In this document: piece by piece, positions 63,239-64,000 of the stretch
Position numbering within the stretch: position 1 is the first letter of the stretch
How the letters are laid out: the number at the start of each line of letters is the position of its first letter
Notes under the pieces: model-generated
The model's input: only the letters and a program-made list of their open reading frames with translations
What the model was told of the DNA's origin: nothing
The model's database searches: none
Position numbers and translations under genes: made by a program
Origin: Pollenia angustigena
Lineage: Eukaryota > Arthropoda > Insecta > Diptera > Polleniidae
DNA: 64,000 bases
Assembly (NCBI GenBank): GCA_930367215.1
Contig: OV884059.1
Location: 22,406,945-22,470,944 of the forward strand
Direction of reading: 5' to 3'

Positions 63239-63248
63239 TTTATTTATT
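63239..63248 (-). promoter_or_regulatory. Poly(A) signals of Arp10
   Basis: Two overlapping minus-strand AATAAA hexamers, about 75-80 nt beyond the Arp10 stop codon. Confidence 0.5.
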
Positions 63249-63320
63249 ATTGAAAATAATTCGGCTATATGTCAGCAATGATTTCTTGTTTTCAGTAATA
63301 GAACTGTTAAATAATTTGCT

Positions 63321-64000
63321 TTACCCCGCCATACGGTTATCATCCAAACAAGTCCAGTCGGGTACACGTTCCACTTTTATATAAGCTTCTTTTGTTAAAG
63401 AACGTGCATTCACCAAATCGGTACCACCACACAATGAACCACCCAACCAATTTACTATGTTGGGTCGTCCAATTGTTTTATGAAACTTAAATGTTATATC
63501 ACCAAAAAGCTTATCTTTATATTCCTTATCTGTTGTAACCAAATGCTGTAGTTCTTCTTTAAGACGTGGCAATAAACCCATTATTATAGAGCTGCCTCCA
63601 ACAACAAAAATATTTTCTGTTAAAACTCGGCGAATATCAATAGGGCAGCAAAGTATTGATTTTAATATTAAATGCGGCAAACTGTCGCGATCATTATTAT
63701 ATTCAAATAGTATTTCAAATACTGTTTCTCGCAATTTTCCTGGTATGGAAATGATCTCATTATCGGAAATTGGATAATCCACGCTTGGGGGCGCCTCAGG
63801 TGGTTGATTATTTAAATAATCTTGAGCTCGTCTTAGCTTCGTTACAAAGCAAGTGCGTACTTTAATATCTTCCAATACTGATTCTCTAAGAAACTCCTCT
63901 TTTACTCCTTCTAACAATAACTGGCGCTTAATTTCTTCATGTAAAGTGCGTCCACCATATTGTTGATCCTGAAAAGCTTGCATTACTTGGACACCACTAA
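63321..64000 (-). CDS. Arp10: Actin-related protein 10 (dynactin pointed-end subunit), C-terminal part
   Basis: Open minus-strand frame from the window edge to a stop at 63321, about 225 residues; the N-terminal part lies beyond 64000. The Met at 63983 is internal, since the frame continues upstream (SGVQV). Recognised from the actin-fold C-terminal half: ENIFVVGGSSIIMGLLPRL, equivalent to the actin VLSGG..M..G segment with a GGSS loop; PNIVNWLGGSL; and the end YIKVERVPDWTCLDDNR, close to the EYLR.VPDW ending of ACTR10/Arp11. Arp10 caps the pointed end of the Arp1 filament in dynactin and helps couple dynein to cargo in the cytoplasm. It is a conserved single-copy gene and unrelated to the neighbouring zinc-finger cluster, so it is useful as a synteny anchor. 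No intron in the visible part. Confidence 0.88.
   Translation of the reverse strand, partial: SGVQVMQAFQDQQYGGRTLHEEIKRQLLLEGVKEEFLRESVLEDIKVRTCFVTKLRRAQDYLNNQPPEAPPSVDYPISDNEIISIPGKLRETVFEILFEYNNDRDSLPHLILKSILCCPIDIRRVLTENIFVVGGSSIIMGLLPRLKEELQHLVTTDKEYKDKLFGDITFKFHKTIGRPNIVNWLGGSLCGGTDLVNARSLTKEAYIKVERVPDWTCLDDNRMAG

Overview
The window is very AT-rich, intron-containing nuclear DNA from an insect, most likely a higher fly (Diptera). It carries several ZAD-C2H2 zinc-finger genes (an arthropod family expanded in flies), small fly-type introns with GT..AG ends, an actin-related protein 10 gene, and a dense load of transposons. There are no operons or bacterial features. The species was not identified.

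Layout. 1-8.2 kb is transposon debris: a fold-back element, a Copia remnant, a TIR element, a LINE tail, and a ~1 kb-arm palindrome containing tRNA-like modules and a further insertion. 8.3-10.35 kb holds an intact 679-codon transposase-like gene. 11.27-12.42 kb is an eight-finger cassette with no visible ZAD exon (gene 1). 12.4-25.2 kb has no host gene I can support. It holds a Tc1-like element, a Penelope-like remnant, nested MITEs, and a hAT element with an 8-bp target duplication. 25.2-30.5 kb is a five-exon ZAD gene (gene 2, 455 aa). 30.5-38.1 kb is again transposon-rich, including a LINE with a 14-bp target duplication broken by nested elements. 38.1-59.2 kb contains one ZAD exon followed by four complete zinc-finger cassettes (A-D), with a 2.5-kb long-TIR transposon in the first intron. 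60.56-62.32 kb is a four-exon ZAD gene (gene 6, 527 aa). 63.3-64.0 kb is the 3' part of Arp10 on the minus strand.

The zinc-finger modules form one tandem family. All share an exon plan: ZAD exon ending in phase 2, linker plus finger-1 exon, 48-nt half-finger exon (fused to its neighbour in gene 6), and finger exons of 292 nt (fused in gene 1). Proteins are predicted to be nuclear: the ZAD dimerises and the eight-finger array binds DNA. Cassettes B, C and D have no ZAD exon of their own but start in the phase left open by the 38.1-kb ZAD exon. The simplest reading is one locus making four proteins by alternative splicing, an arrangement like lola or mod(mdg4); decayed neighbouring genes are the alternative.

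At least ten small inverted-repeat elements are flanked by TTA or TAA, as expected of PIF/Harbinger-mobilised MITEs. All gene models come from reading splice sites by eye; no alignment or RNA data were available.
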